Shown here in pieces: positions 26,432-35,568 of a stretch of 64,000 nt of DNA. Source of the stretch: PRO6 sp035565775 (GTDB lineage Bacteria > Pseudomonadota > Alphaproteobacteria > Rhizobiales > Xanthobacteraceae). The stretch lies in the NCBI GenBank assembly GCA_035565775.1, contig DATMRW010000021.1:186001-250000 (forward strand). Reading direction: 5' to 3'. Position 1 is the first letter of the stretch. Every line of letters begins with the position of its first letter. The notes beneath the pieces are model-generated. The model did not search any database, was not told where the DNA came from, and saw nothing but the letters and a program-made list of their open reading frames with translations. The position numbers were made by a program, and so were the translations under genes.

Positions 26432-27459
26432 GACCGGCCTCCCTCGGGACGGACTGCAGACGCCGGCCGCAAGCCGAGGCGACGGATGAGGAAATCCGGC
26501 CCCCACATCACCCAGCGATGCATCCGGTCGCGGCCGAGCAGAACGATCGCGACGAGCACGAAGCCGATCCAGAACTGCCAGTATTGCGGCGTGATGGTGG
26601 AAAAGACTTCCTGCAGGATCTTGAACACCACCGCGCCGATGATGCCGCCATAGAGATAACCGCCGCCGCCGATCACGAGCACCAGCAGCAGGTCGGCCGA
26701 GCGCTCCAGCGAGAACACATCGAGCGAGGCCAGCGCGGTGGTCTGGGTGAACAGCGCGCCGGCAACGCCGGCGTAGAACGCCGCGATCGAATAGATCGTC
26801 ACGAGGCGGCGGTTGACGGGAATTCCGACGGCGGCGGCCCGCAGCGGGTTGTTCTGGATCGCGCGCAGCGACAGGCCGAACGGCGAATTGACGATGCGCC
26901 GCGCGATCAGGAACAGCACGAACAGAACGGCGACGCAGTAGACATAGGCGACGCTGCCGAAAATATCGAACTCGAACAGGCCGAGCACCGGCTGGATGGT
27001 GAATCCCTGCAGGCCGTCGAAGCCGCCGGTGATGTCGGAGAAGCGGTTGGCGAGTTCGCGCAGCAGCAGCGCTATGCCGAGCGTCACCATGAGCCGCGAT
27101 AGGTCGGTGCCGCGAATGACGAGGAAACTCGTGACGAAGCCGAGCACCATCGCGATCAGCCCGGCCGCGACCAGCGCGATCACCGGCTCGTTGATGATGC
27201 CGTACTTGGCAAGGAGGCCGACGCTGTAGGCCCCGACGCCGAAGAACGCGGCATGGCCGAGCGAAACGATGCCCGCATAACCCATGATCAGATCGAGCGA
27301 GAGCGCGAACAGCGCCAGCCACGCGATCTCGGTGAGGATCAGGTAGCGGTTGGAGAACAGCACATAGCTCGCCAGCACCAAGAGCCAGAACACGATTTCC
27401 TGCCAGCGCCAGCGGCCGGTGCGGGCTGCACTGACAGCGATCTCGGATTGATTTGTCAT
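26428..27459 (-). CDS. livM: HAAT-type ABC transporter permease LivM (system 1)
   Basis: This 343-aa inner-membrane permease has about 8-10 helices. It carries the LivM landmarks MGYAGIVSLGHAAFFGVGAY near residue 60 and a cytoplasmic GLSLRAIQNNPLRAAAVGI coupling region near residue 185, followed by FYAGVAGALF and GGGGYLYGGIIGA. The ATG at 27459 (MTNQSEI) was chosen, because an upstream extension would overlap livH. It lies 7 bp after the livH stop and overlaps livG. Confidence 0.93.
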   Translation of the reverse strand: MTNQSEIAVSAARTGRWRWQEIVFWLLVLASYVLFSNRYLILTEIAWLALFALSLDLIMGYAGIVSLGHAAFFGVGAYSVGLLAKYGIINEPVIALVAAGLIAMVLGFVTSFLVIRGTDLSRLMVTLGIALLLRELANRFSDITGGFDGLQGFTIQPVLGLFEFDIFGSVAYVYCVAVLFVLFLIARRIVNSPFGLSLRAIQNNPLRAAAVGIPVNRRLVTIYSIAAFYAGVAGALFTQTTALASLDVFSLERSADLLLVLVIGGGGYLYGGIIGAVVFKILQEVFSTITPQYWQFWIGFVLVAIVLLGRDRMHRWVMWGPDFLIRRLGLRPASAVRPEGGRS

Positions 27460-27466
27460 TGCGCGC

Positions 27467-28333
27467 TCAACGGGTCGCGGCGCGGCCGAACAGGCCATGC
27501 GGGCGCCAGATCAGGATCACGATCATGAGGGTGTAGATGACGAATGCGCCGAGTTTCGGCACATAGTATTTGCCGGCAACGTCGGCGACGCCGAGCACCA
27601 GCGAGGCCAGGAACGGCCCGGTGATGGTGGACGAGCCGCCGACGGTGACGACGATCAGGAAGTAGATCAGAAATTTCAGCGGGAAATAGGGATCGAGCCC
27701 CAAAATCTCCGCGCCCAGCGCCCCGCCGAGGCCGGCAAGGCCGCAGCCGAAAGCGAAGGTAAAGGCGAACACCTGCGGCACGTTGATGCCCATGCCGCCA
27801 GCGACGCGGGGATCGTCCACCGCCGCGCGCAGCCGCGCGCCGAACCGGGTCTTCGCCAGCGTGAGCTGAATGCCGAACGCCAGCAGGCCGCAGATCGCGA
27901 TAATCATCAGCCGGTAGCGCCCGACGCCGATGCCGAACAGGTCGATCTGGCCCTGCAGCGACTCCGGCAGATTGATAAAGATTTGCGCCGATCCCATCAC
28001 GTAGTCCGCCGCCGCCACCGCCATGAAGACGAAGCCGACCGTGAACAGCACCTGATCGAGATGGCTGCGGCCGTAGAGATGGCGGAACATCGTGCGCTCG
28101 GCAACAACGCCGCTGAGCGCGCCGGCGACGAAAGCCATCGGCAGCGCGGCGAAGAACGGCATGCCCCACCGGTTGACCAGCACGGCGCAGACATAGCCGC
28201 CGAACATGGCGAAGGCGCCATGGGCGAGATTGACAAAATTCATCAGGCCGAGCGTCACGGCGAGGCCGCTCGCGAGCACGAACAGCAACATGCCGTAGGC
28301 AACGCCGTCGAACAGGATCGTCAGGAGGGTCAT
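27467..28333 (-). CDS. livH: HAAT-type ABC transporter permease LivH (system 1)
   Basis: This 288-aa permease has about 8 helices. MLLFVLASGLAVTLGLMNFVNLAHGAFAMFGGYV (starting near residue 14) is the characteristic LivH N-terminal part. KTRFGARLRAAVDDPRVAGGMGI near residue 140 is the ATPase-coupling loop, followed by GSSTITGPFLASLVLGV. The ATG at 28333 has AGGAGG close upstream. A 147-bp gap with a palindromic repeat separates it from the binding-protein gene. Confidence 0.93.
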   Translation of the reverse strand: MTLLTILFDGVAYGMLLFVLASGLAVTLGLMNFVNLAHGAFAMFGGYVCAVLVNRWGMPFFAALPMAFVAGALSGVVAERTMFRHLYGRSHLDQVLFTVGFVFMAVAAADYVMGSAQIFINLPESLQGQIDLFGIGVGRYRLMIIAICGLLAFGIQLTLAKTRFGARLRAAVDDPRVAGGMGINVPQVFAFTFAFGCGLAGLGGALGAEILGLDPYFPLKFLIYFLIVVTVGGSSTITGPFLASLVLGVADVAGKYYVPKLGAFVIYTLMIVILIWRPHGLFGRAATR

Positions 28334-28397
28334 GTCAATCCGCGATCAGGCAGGGCTGGGACACAGCCATCTGAGGTAGAAAAGAACAGAGAGTCCG

Positions 28398-28442
28398 TCA
28401 TTCCGGGACGCAAGCCGAGAAGCGTGCGGCCCCGGAATGACA
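28398..28442. repeat. Palindromic intergenic repeat element
   Basis: Arms GTCATTCCGGG (28398-28408) and CCCGGAATGAC (28432-28442) are exact 11-bp inverse complements around a 23-nt spacer. It lies between the binding-protein gene and livH. Elements with this arm sequence are scattered in intergenic regions of Bradyrhizobium-group genomes, as I recall. It could form a transcript hairpin that lowers expression of livH relative to the binding protein. Confidence 0.75.
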
Positions 28443-28480
28443 GTGTTGGCAGCGCGGCGCGAGAACGGCCGCGCGGCATC

Positions 28481-29659
28481 TTACTTCGCGGTCTTGCCGG
28501 GATCCTTCACGGCCTCGAACGTCTCGAACTCGACATTGTAGAGCTCGCCGTCGACCTTCTTGACCTCGCGGATATACACGTTCTGCACGATGTCGCGGGT
28601 CTCGGGATCGATCGAGATCGGGCCGCGCGGGCTTTCCCACTTCATGCCCTTCATCGCGGCGATCAAGGTGTCGCCGTCGGCCTTGCCGCCAGTCTTCTTC
28701 AGCGCCTCATAGACGAGGTGGATGCCGTCATAGCCGCCGACCGCCATGAAGCCCGGACGGGTGCCGTAGGCCTTCTTGTAGGCGGCGACGAAGTCCTTGT
28801 TAAGCTGCGAGGGATGCGCGGCCGAATAGATGTGCGCGGTGACGGCGCCGATCGCCGAGTCGCCCATGTTGTTGAGCAGGTCGTCGTCCATCACGTCGCC
28901 CGGTCCGATGACCCTGATGCCCGACTTGTCGAGGCCGCGCTCGGTGTACTGCTTCATGAAGTTGCCGCCCTGCCCGGCGGGCACGAACACGAACATCGCG
29001 TCGGGCTTGGCGTCCTTCGTGCGCTGGAGGAACGGCGCAAAGTCCGGGTTGGCCAGCGGCACCTTGACTTCCTCGACGATCGTGCCGCCACCGGCGGTGA
29101 AGCGATCCTTGAAGAATTTCAGCGCATCATGGCCCGGCGCGTAGTCGGACGTCAGCGTCGCGACCTTCTTGATGCCGTTCTTCACCGCCCAGTCGCCGAT
29201 GATCACCGAGGACTGGCCGAGGGTGAAGCTGGTGCGGGTGATGTAGGGCGAACGCTCGGTGATAATCGAAGTTCCCGCCGCCATCACGATCTGCACGACC
29301 TTGCCCTGCGTCGCGAGCGGCGCCGCGGCGAAGGCCGCCGGCGTCACGCCGAAACCGGCGATCACGTTGACCTTGTCGTTGACGATCAGTTCCTGCGCCA
29401 GCCGCTTGGTGTTGTCCGGCACGGCGGCGTCATCCTTGAGGATGACCTCGATCTTCTTGCCCGCGACGGTGTTGCCGTGCTGCTGCATGTAGAGCTTTAC
29501 GGCGTTGTCGATCTGCTTGCCGGTCGACGCCTGGCCGCCGGTCATCGGAACGATGAGGCCGATCTTCACCGTTTCCTGCGCCTGCGCGGCGCCGCTCAGG
29601 CCGCCGAGCGCGACCGCACAGGCCACCGCCTGCAAAACCACTTTCCGACGTGTCAACAT
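28481..29659 (-). CDS. Periplasmic substrate-binding protein of HAAT system 1
   Basis: This is a 392-aa type I periplasmic binding protein (Peripla_BP_6/LivK-like). Residues 1-28 form a signal peptide with an RRK n-region and AQA-QE cleavage site, followed by TVKIGLIVPMTGGQASTGKQ. YDGIHLVYEALKKTGGKADG near the C-terminus is typical. The start at ATG 29659 has GGGGAGA with a 7-nt spacer, whereas the frame to 29794 lacks such a site. It heads the operon livH-M-G-F and the MetE-type gene. Ligand cannot be predicted beyond a small amino or carboxylic acid. Confidence 0.92.
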   Translation of the reverse strand: MLTRRKVVLQAVACAVALGGLSGAAQAQETVKIGLIVPMTGGQASTGKQIDNAVKLYMQQHGNTVAGKKIEVILKDDAAVPDNTKRLAQELIVNDKVNVIAGFGVTPAAFAAAPLATQGKVVQIVMAAGTSIITERSPYITRTSFTLGQSSVIIGDWAVKNGIKKVATLTSDYAPGHDALKFFKDRFTAGGGTIVEEVKVPLANPDFAPFLQRTKDAKPDAMFVFVPAGQGGNFMKQYTERGLDKSGIRVIGPGDVMDDDLLNNMGDSAIGAVTAHIYSAAHPSQLNKDFVAAYKKAYGTRPGFMAVGGYDGIHLVYEALKKTGGKADGDTLIAAMKGMKWESPRGPISIDPETRDIVQNVYIREVKKVDGELYNVEFETFEAVKDPGKTAK

Positions 29660-30049
29660 GGACCATTCTCCCCTGCTTCGCCGTGCCCGGCTGAGCCGGC
29701 CCGGCGCTTCTGCCCACACTGGATAACGTGCCGCAGCGGCCGCGGGACGCCAGAAAAGCCCTCCCCCGACCGCCAAAAACTCTTGAGCTGTCAACGATCA
29801 CAAAGCCCGAACCAGATCAATGCGAAACCGTCATTGCAGTGCAGCGTAGCCGGACTTGCCCCCATCCCGGCCGCCGCACGGGCAAGAACCGCCGCTGGCC
29901 GGCGCCGCCGGGGGCCGGTTCAGGCCAATTCCATTTGACAATCGGCCGCGAATTCATCACGCCGGTATCGGACCGGCGGCCGTCGTCTTGCCGGCCGCAT
30001 TGGCGGGATACCATGCGCCCGCAATGCCGAACTGCCACCGGATCGTGAC
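29660..30049. other. Divergent intergenic region (390 bp)
   Basis: This region separates the system-1 binding-protein gene (minus) from the DUF2939 gene (plus) and must hold both promoters. A somewhat AT-richer patch lies near 29770-29830. I see no gene, clear operator or terminator in it. Confidence 0.6.
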
Positions 30050-30637
30050 ATGCGCTGGTTTCTGGCCACTCTGGCGGCCATCGTCTTGATATTATTTACC
30101 TATTTCGGATCGGCCTATGTCGCCCTCTCCGATCTGGTGACGGCTGCCCGGACGGGGGATGCCGAGCGGATCGTCGCACGCACCGACAGCGTGCGGCTAA
30201 AACAGTCGGTCGCCGATCAGATCGTCTGGGCCTATCTCGAACAGGTCGGAAAGACGCGCAAAATCAGCACCTCCGAGCGGTTTCTGGCCAACACAGTCGG
30301 CACCACGCTGGCCGACGCCCTGATCAGTCAGGCGCTGACGACCGAGGGGCTTCTTCTCATTCTACGCGAGGGCAAGCTGCTCAATCCGTCGCAGAACATC
30401 GCCCTGACCGAGTTGCCGCGCCTTGCTGACCTCAACCTGAAGAACATTCAGGGCCTCGCCGGTCGGATCAGGATGATCAAGCTGCGCGAGATCGCGATTC
30501 GCATCGGCAGCAATATCGACCGCGACAACAACGGCGCCGTCCGCATGCGCCTCGACGGCTTCGGGTGGAAACTCTCCGGGGTCGATCTTCCGCCCCGGAC
30601 ACTGCGCGAACTGGCCGCGCGGCTGCCGGTCCGCTGA
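30050..30637 (+). CDS. DUF2939 family protein
   Basis: This 195-aa protein has one N-terminal membrane anchor or uncleaved signal (about residues 3-24: FLATLAAIVLILFTYFGSAYVAL), then a soluble domain likely in the periplasm. The start of that domain (SDLVTAARTGDAERIVARTD) and the later DGFGWKLSGVDLP segment match the DUF2939 pattern. No catalytic motif is visible and the function of the family is unknown. It is a single-gene unit convergent with purU. Confidence 0.8.
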   Translation: MRWFLATLAAIVLILFTYFGSAYVALSDLVTAARTGDAERIVARTDSVRLKQSVADQIVWAYLEQVGKTRKISTSERFLANTVGTTLADALISQALTTEGLLLILREGKLLNPSQNIALTELPRLADLNLKNIQGLAGRIRMIKLREIAIRIGSNIDRDNNGAVRMRLDGFGWKLSGVDLPPRTLRELAARLPVR

Positions 30638-30644
30638 CCGGCAG
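30623..30644. terminator. Hairpin at the convergent DUF2939/purU junction
   Basis: CTGCCGGT / ACCGGCAG (8-bp perfect stem, 6-nt loop) overlaps the DUF2939 stop codon. No T tract follows on either strand, so termination is uncertain. Confidence 0.4.
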
Positions 30645-30652
30645 CTTACGCA

Positions 30653-31516
30653 TCAGTCGACAAAAACCACGGTTTTCCGGCCGTTGAGGAGCACCCGGTC
30701 CTCGAGGTGGTAGTGGATCGCCCGCGCCAGCACGCGGCGCTCGATGTCGCGGCCTTTGCGGATCAGGTCGTCCGGCGTGTCCCGGTGGCTGATGCGCTCG
30801 ACGTCCTGATCGATGATCGGCCCCTCGTCGAGATCGCTGGTGACATAGTGCGCCGTCGCGCCGATCAGCTTCACGCCGCGGACATGAGCCTGATGGTAGG
30901 GCTTTGCGCCCTTGAAGCCCGGCAGGAACGAGTGGTGGATGTTGATGCAGCGGCCCGCCAGCTTGGAGGCGAGATTGTCCGACAGCACCTGCATGTAGCG
31001 CGCCAGCACCACGAGATCGGTCTCGGTCTGCGCGACCAGCCGCAGAATCGCCGCCTCCTGCTCCGCCTTGGTCTCGCGCGTCACCGGCAGGTAGTGGAAC
31101 GGGATGTCGCCGAAATCGATGCCGTTATAGGTCTCGCGCGGGTGGTTGGCGACGATCGCGGTCGGCACCATCGCCAGTTCCCCGGTGCGCCAGCGATAGA
31201 TGACGTCGGCGAGGCAGTGGTCGAACTTCGACACCATCAGCATCACCCGGCGGCGGGCGGCGCGGTCGCGGATCTGCCAGACCATGCGGAAACGGTCGGC
31301 GATGCCGACAAAGCCGGTGCGCAGCGCCTCCAGCCCGACCGGCGCGCTGCTCGCCTCGAACACCACGCGCATGAAGAAGTGGCCGGTCTCGACGTCATTA
31401 TATTGCTGGGCGTCGAGAATGTTCTGACCGTGATCGAACAGAAACGCAGAAACCGCAGCCACGATGCCGGGGCGGTCGGGACAGGACAGGGTCAGCACGA
31501 ATTGATGATCGGACAT
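30653..31516 (-). CDS. purU: Formyltetrahydrofolate deformylase PurU
   Basis: This 287-aa cytoplasmic enzyme hydrolyses 10-formyl-THF to formate and THF, balancing one-carbon pools. It has an N-terminal ACT domain (about 4-80: LTLSCPDRPGIVAAVSAFLFDHGQNI in two parts) and a C-terminal formyltransferase-fold domain with the catalytic set in INIHHSFLPGFKGAKPYHQA and GATAHYVTSDLDEGPII (His and Asp). Length matches E. coli PurU (280). The ATG at 31516 is the natural start. Its presence near metK, ahcY and the MetE-type gene adds to a one-carbon theme, though it forms its own unit. Confidence 0.96.
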   Translation of the reverse strand: MSDHQFVLTLSCPDRPGIVAAVSAFLFDHGQNILDAQQYNDVETGHFFMRVVFEASSAPVGLEALRTGFVGIADRFRMVWQIRDRAARRRVMLMVSKFDHCLADVIYRWRTGELAMVPTAIVANHPRETYNGIDFGDIPFHYLPVTRETKAEQEAAILRLVAQTETDLVVLARYMQVLSDNLASKLAGRCINIHHSFLPGFKGAKPYHQAHVRGVKLIGATAHYVTSDLDEGPIIDQDVERISHRDTPDDLIRKGRDIERRVLARAIHYHLEDRVLLNGRKTVVFVD

Positions 31517-31875
31517 GTCAGGCAGGCAACTTCAAAGAGGAAAACCGCGGGCGGGAACGTATCGCGTCCCTATCCCCCATCGCGCCGCGCTCGGCAAGAG
31601 CGAAGCGAGAACTTCGCCGCCCCGGCGCGATTTTCCGGCGGTACCGGGCGCCCTTCGCGCGAAGGCCGGCGCGGGTCAAACTTTGGAGCGCATCCGGCCC
31701 CGTTCCGGTTTTAGTTCGGAAGCAGGCTTGCCAGCACGAAAACGATCGCGCACAATCGCTGGACCGATTGGCTGGGCGACACAGTGAACTAAAAAATATT
31801 CACGGTCGGCGAGCGAGATGTGGGTGTTTGCCCAGCGGCAGGCGCCTGCGATCAACAATTCAGGGAGGGAAACGT
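31517..31875. other. Divergent intergenic region (359 bp)
   Basis: This region lies between purU (minus) and the system-2 binding-protein gene (plus). Bases about 31780-31805 hold an AT-rich patch suitable for a promoter of the plus-strand operon. The strong ribosome-binding site AGGGAGGGA is at 31862-31870. No gene is supported here. Confidence 0.6.
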
Positions 31876-33108
31876 ATGCGCAAGTATATGATGGCGGCTG
31901 CCGTGTTGTTGCCGTTGCTTGGAGGCTCGGCGACTGCACAGGAAACACTCAAGATCGGCTATATCGATCCGCTCTCGGGTGGCGGCGCCAGCGTCGGCGA
32001 AATCGGACTGAAGATCTTCCAGTACCTGGCTGACGAAGCTAATGCGAAGGGCGGTATTCTCGGCAAGAAGGTCGAGATCGTTCCGCTCGACAACAAGACC
32101 AATCCACAGGAAAGCCTGATCCAGGCGCAAAAAGCGATCGATTCCGGCGTGCGTTACCTGACGCAGGGCAACGGTTCGGCGGTCGCGGCGGCGCTCTCCG
32201 ATTTCGTGACAAAATACAACTCGCGCAATCCCGGCAAGGAAGTTCTGTACTTCAACTATGCCGCCGTGGACCCGGTGCTGACCAACGAAAAGTGCAGCTA
32301 CTGGCACTTCCGCTGGGACGCCAACTCCGACATCAAGATGGAAGCCCTCACCAACTACATCAAGGGCGTTCCCGCGGTGAAGAAGGTCTACCTGATCAAT
32401 CAGGACTATTCCTTCGGCCAGTCGGTGCGCAGCGAAGCCCGCAAGATGCTGGGCGCCAAGCGGCCGGACGTCGAGATCGTCGGCGACGAGCTTCATCCGC
32501 TGCTGAAGGTGACGGACTTTGCGCCGTACATCGCGAAGATCAAGGCTTCCGGCGCGGATTCGGTCGTGACCGGCAACTGGGGCCAGGACTTCGCCCTCCT
32601 CCTCAAGGCCGCGGCTGACGCCGGCCTCAAGGTCAACTGGTACACCTATTATGCCGGCGGCGCGGGCGGCCCGACCGCGATCAAGCAGGCCAACCTCAAC
32701 CATCAGGTGTTCCAGATCGTCGAAGGCGTCGCCAACGGCGGCAACGACAACGCGCTGGCGTTCGAAAAGAGCCTGCGCGACAAGGCCGGCGTCGCCAACT
32801 TCTATCCGCGCGCCGTCAACCAGATGCGGATGCTTGCCGCCGCGGCCGCAAAGGCCAAGTCAGACGATCCGGTGAAGGTCGCCGCTGCGCTCGAAGGCAT
32901 GGAGTTCGATGTCCTCAACGGCGGCAAGGGCGTGATGCGCAAGGACGACCACCAGTTCCTGCAGCCGATCTACATCGCCTCGTTCGGCGAGCGCACCGCG
33001 AAGGAGCCGCTCGACGAGGAAAAGACCGGCTGGGGCTGGAGGGTCGAAGCCCGGATCGACACGCCTCAGGCGACTGTCCCGACCACCTGCAAGATGAAGC
33101 GTCCCTGA
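31876..33108 (+). CDS. Periplasmic substrate-binding protein of HAAT system 2
   Basis: This is a 410-aa LivK-like type I binding protein. Signal peptide about 1-22 (MMAAAVLLPLLGGSATAQ), then ETLKIGYIDPLSGGGASVGE. KVYLINQDYSFGQS and GADSVVTGNWGQDFALL belong to the two lobes. ATG 31876 has AGGGAGGGA five bases upstream. It heads a plus-strand operon with livH, M, G and F. A Cys pair (about residues 140 and 406) may form a disulfide. Ligand unknown. Confidence 0.92.
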   Translation: MRKYMMAAAVLLPLLGGSATAQETLKIGYIDPLSGGGASVGEIGLKIFQYLADEANAKGGILGKKVEIVPLDNKTNPQESLIQAQKAIDSGVRYLTQGNGSAVAAALSDFVTKYNSRNPGKEVLYFNYAAVDPVLTNEKCSYWHFRWDANSDIKMEALTNYIKGVPAVKKVYLINQDYSFGQSVRSEARKMLGAKRPDVEIVGDELHPLLKVTDFAPYIAKIKASGADSVVTGNWGQDFALLLKAAADAGLKVNWYTYYAGGAGGPTAIKQANLNHQVFQIVEGVANGGNDNALAFEKSLRDKAGVANFYPRAVNQMRMLAAAAAKAKSDDPVKVAAALEGMEFDVLNGGKGVMRKDDHQFLQPIYIASFGERTAKEPLDEEKTGWGWRVEARIDTPQATVPTTCKMKRP

Positions 33109-33316
33109 TCGGTTCGCCGCTCATCCGCAAATGGCGCCCGCCCGGCTCTAGTTCCGGGCGGGACGTCCACGGCCACTCTTGCAGCTAGCCTTGCAGCAAT
33201 GCGCAGCCGCCACCGGCCGCGCACCGCTGCCGTGCACCTCGCCAACGGTTTGCCCGCCGCTGATCGCGCGCCAGCGTCCGCGGTCGCGCTAACCACCAGA
33301 AGAGAACGATTGCCCC

Positions 33317-34264
33317 GTGCTTGAACTGGTTGTCATATCCACCCTGAACGGCGTGCTCTACGGCATGCTGCTGTTCCTGCTCTCGAGCGGACTGACGGTT
33401 ATTTTCAGCATGCTCGGCGTGCTGAACTTCGCCCATGCCAGCTTCTACATGCTTGGCGCCTTCTTCGGCTACCAGCTCACCAAATGGATCGGCTTCTGGC
33501 CGGCCCTTGTGCTCGCGCCGCTCCTGGTCGGCGGCATCGGCATGGCGGTGGAGCGGTTCGGCCTGCGCAACACCCACAAGCACGGCCACGTTGCCGAGCT
33601 GCTGCTGACCTTCGGCCTCGCCTTCGCGATCGAGGAGATCGTGCAGATGATCTGGGGCAAGGGCCCGATGGACTACAGGGTCCCGGCCGCGCTCGATTTT
33701 CCGGCCTTCACGATCTTCTCGACCAATTATCCCGCCTACAAGATGTTCATGCTGCTGGTGTCGATCTCGATCTTCCTGGTGCTGCTGCTCGTGCTCAAGC
33801 GCACCCGCATCGGCCTGATCGTGCAGGCGGCTCTGACCCATCCGCACATGGTCGCCCATCTCGGCCACAATGTCGGACGCATCTTCATGATAGTGTTCGG
33901 CGTCGGCACGGCGCTGGCGGCGGTCGCGGGCGTCATCGCCGGCCCGGCGCTGGTCACGCAGTCCGACATGGCGCTGCTGCTCGGACCGATCCTGTTCGTC
34001 GTCATCGTCCTTGGCGGCCTCGGCTCGCTGCCCGGCGCGTTCATCGCCTCGCTGCTGATCGGCCTCGTGCAGACCTTTGCGGTGTCGATGAACGGCTCGC
34101 TTGCCAGCCTGTTCGGCCCGCTCGATCCGAGCATCGGGCCGTCGCTGCTTACTGATGTCTGGAACGTCACGATCGCGCAGATCGCCCCGGTCATGCCCTA
34201 CCTGCTGCTGGTGCTGATCCTGATCGTCCGTCCCATGGGCCTGCTGGGGACGCGCGAAACATGA
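33317..34264 (+). CDS. livH: HAAT-type ABC transporter permease LivH (system 2)
   Basis: This 315-aa permease starts with GTG at 33317. It has about 8 helices, with MLLFLLSSGLTVIFSMLGVL followed by NFAHASFYMLGAF, the TRIGLIVQAALTHPHMVAHLG coupling loop near residue 160, and a C-terminal GSLPGAFIASLLIGLVQTF. It is 208 bp after the binding-protein gene and overlaps livM by four bases (ATGA at 34261). Slightly longer than the other two LivH proteins in the window. Confidence 0.92.
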   Translation: MLELVVISTLNGVLYGMLLFLLSSGLTVIFSMLGVLNFAHASFYMLGAFFGYQLTKWIGFWPALVLAPLLVGGIGMAVERFGLRNTHKHGHVAELLLTFGLAFAIEEIVQMIWGKGPMDYRVPAALDFPAFTIFSTNYPAYKMFMLLVSISIFLVLLLVLKRTRIGLIVQAALTHPHMVAHLGHNVGRIFMIVFGVGTALAAVAGVIAGPALVTQSDMALLLGPILFVVIVLGGLGSLPGAFIASLLIGLVQTFAVSMNGSLASLFGPLDPSIGPSLLTDVWNVTIAQIAPVMPYLLLVLILIVRPMGLLGTRET

Positions 34265-35568
34265 CCGACACTGCCCGCATTGAACCGGCGCACGAGCGCC
34301 GGAACGCCGCCGCCGGCAACCTGCGCTTCTACGGCACCTGGATCGTGGCCGGCCTGATCGTGCTGGTGCTGCCGCAGATCTTTTCATCCGCCGGCGCGCT
34401 GACGACCTTCAGCCTGATCGGCATCTCGATCATCTTCGCGCTGTCCTACAACATCCTGCTCGGACAGACGGGCCTGCTGTCATTCGGCCACGCCGTCTAC
34501 TACGGACTCGGCGGCTTTCTCGCGATCCACGGCATGAACGCCATCGTCAAGAACGCCTGGCCGATCCCGCTGCCGTTCGTGCCGCTGATCGGCGGCCTTG
34601 CCGGGCTGTTCTTCGCCATCGTGCTGGGCTGGGTCTCGACCAAGCGCGCCGGCACCGTGTTCGCGATGATCTCGCTCGGCGTCGGCGAACTCGTCGCCTC
34701 CTCGGCGCTGATTTTGCGCAGCTTCTTCGGCGGCGAAGCGGGCGTCACCACCAACCGCACCGACCTGCCGGAATTTTTCGGCTACGGGTTCGGGCCGCAG
34801 ATCCAGATCTACTACCTGATCGCGGGGTGGCTGATCATCTCCGCCATCGCGATGTACGCTCTCACCCGCACGCCGCTCGGCCGCATCTGCAACGCGGTGC
34901 GCGACAATCCCGAGCGCGTCGAGTTCATCGGCTACGATCCGCACGTCGTGCGCTATCTCGCCTTCTGCTTCGCGGGCTTCTTCGCCGGCATCGCGGGCTC
35001 ACTTTCCGCGATCAATTTTGAAATCGCCAATACCGCCTATCTCGGCGTCGTTCAGTCCGGCATGGTGCTGTTCTCGGCCTTCATCGGCGGCGTCAGCTTC
35101 TTCTTCGGCCCGATCCTTGGCGCAATTCTCGTCACCTATCTCCAGCTCGGCCTCACCGGCCTCACCTCGGTCTGGCAGCTCTATTTCGGCATCATCTTCA
35201 TCGGCATGGTGATGTTTGCGCCGCACGGCATCGCCGGCATCCTGATGATGCACCGCCCGCTGGTGCGCGCCGGCACGCTCGGCATGATCGTTCCGTCCTA
35301 TCTCATCGCGCTGGTGCCGACACTCGCCTTCGTCTGCGGCCTCATCCTCGCCATCGAGATTTTGGCGCGCTACACCGTCCACCTCGGCGACAGCCCAGTC
35401 ATCCGCCTGCTCGGCGTGCCGTTCGACGCAACCAAGCCGCTGACATGGCTGATCACGGCGGTGCTGCTGATCGGCGGGTTCATCGTCGCCCGCATCACCT
35501 GGCGCGGCATCGCCGCGGCTTGGGACCGCGCCATGACCGCAGCCCGCGAGAAAGGATATCTCGCATGA
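34261..35568 (+). CDS. livM: HAAT-type ABC transporter permease LivM (system 2)
   Basis: This 435-aa permease is about 80-90 residues longer than the LivM proteins of systems 1 and 3. The core carries LLGQTGLLSFGHAVYYGLGG near residue 62 and the RTPLGRICNAVRDNPERVEFIG coupling loop near 205. The extra length is an extended C-terminus (about 340-435) with two or three more hydrophobic segments and a basic tail. It overlaps livH and livG by ATGA junctions on both sides, so the cassette is tightly coupled. Confidence 0.92.
   Translation: MTDTARIEPAHERRNAAAGNLRFYGTWIVAGLIVLVLPQIFSSAGALTTFSLIGISIIFALSYNILLGQTGLLSFGHAVYYGLGGFLAIHGMNAIVKNAWPIPLPFVPLIGGLAGLFFAIVLGWVSTKRAGTVFAMISLGVGELVASSALILRSFFGGEAGVTTNRTDLPEFFGYGFGPQIQIYYLIAGWLIISAIAMYALTRTPLGRICNAVRDNPERVEFIGYDPHVVRYLAFCFAGFFAGIAGSLSAINFEIANTAYLGVVQSGMVLFSAFIGGVSFFFGPILGAILVTYLQLGLTGLTSVWQLYFGIIFIGMVMFAPHGIAGILMMHRPLVRAGTLGMIVPSYLIALVPTLAFVCGLILAIEILARYTVHLGDSPVIRLLGVPFDATKPLTWLITAVLLIGGFIVARITWRGIAAAWDRAMTAAREKGYLA

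Noticed and set aside
27497..29938. An 813-codon plus-strand frame opposite livH and the binding-protein gene
   Set aside because: The minus-strand genes have full family motifs. This frame has none and only reflects the codon bias of high-GC DNA.
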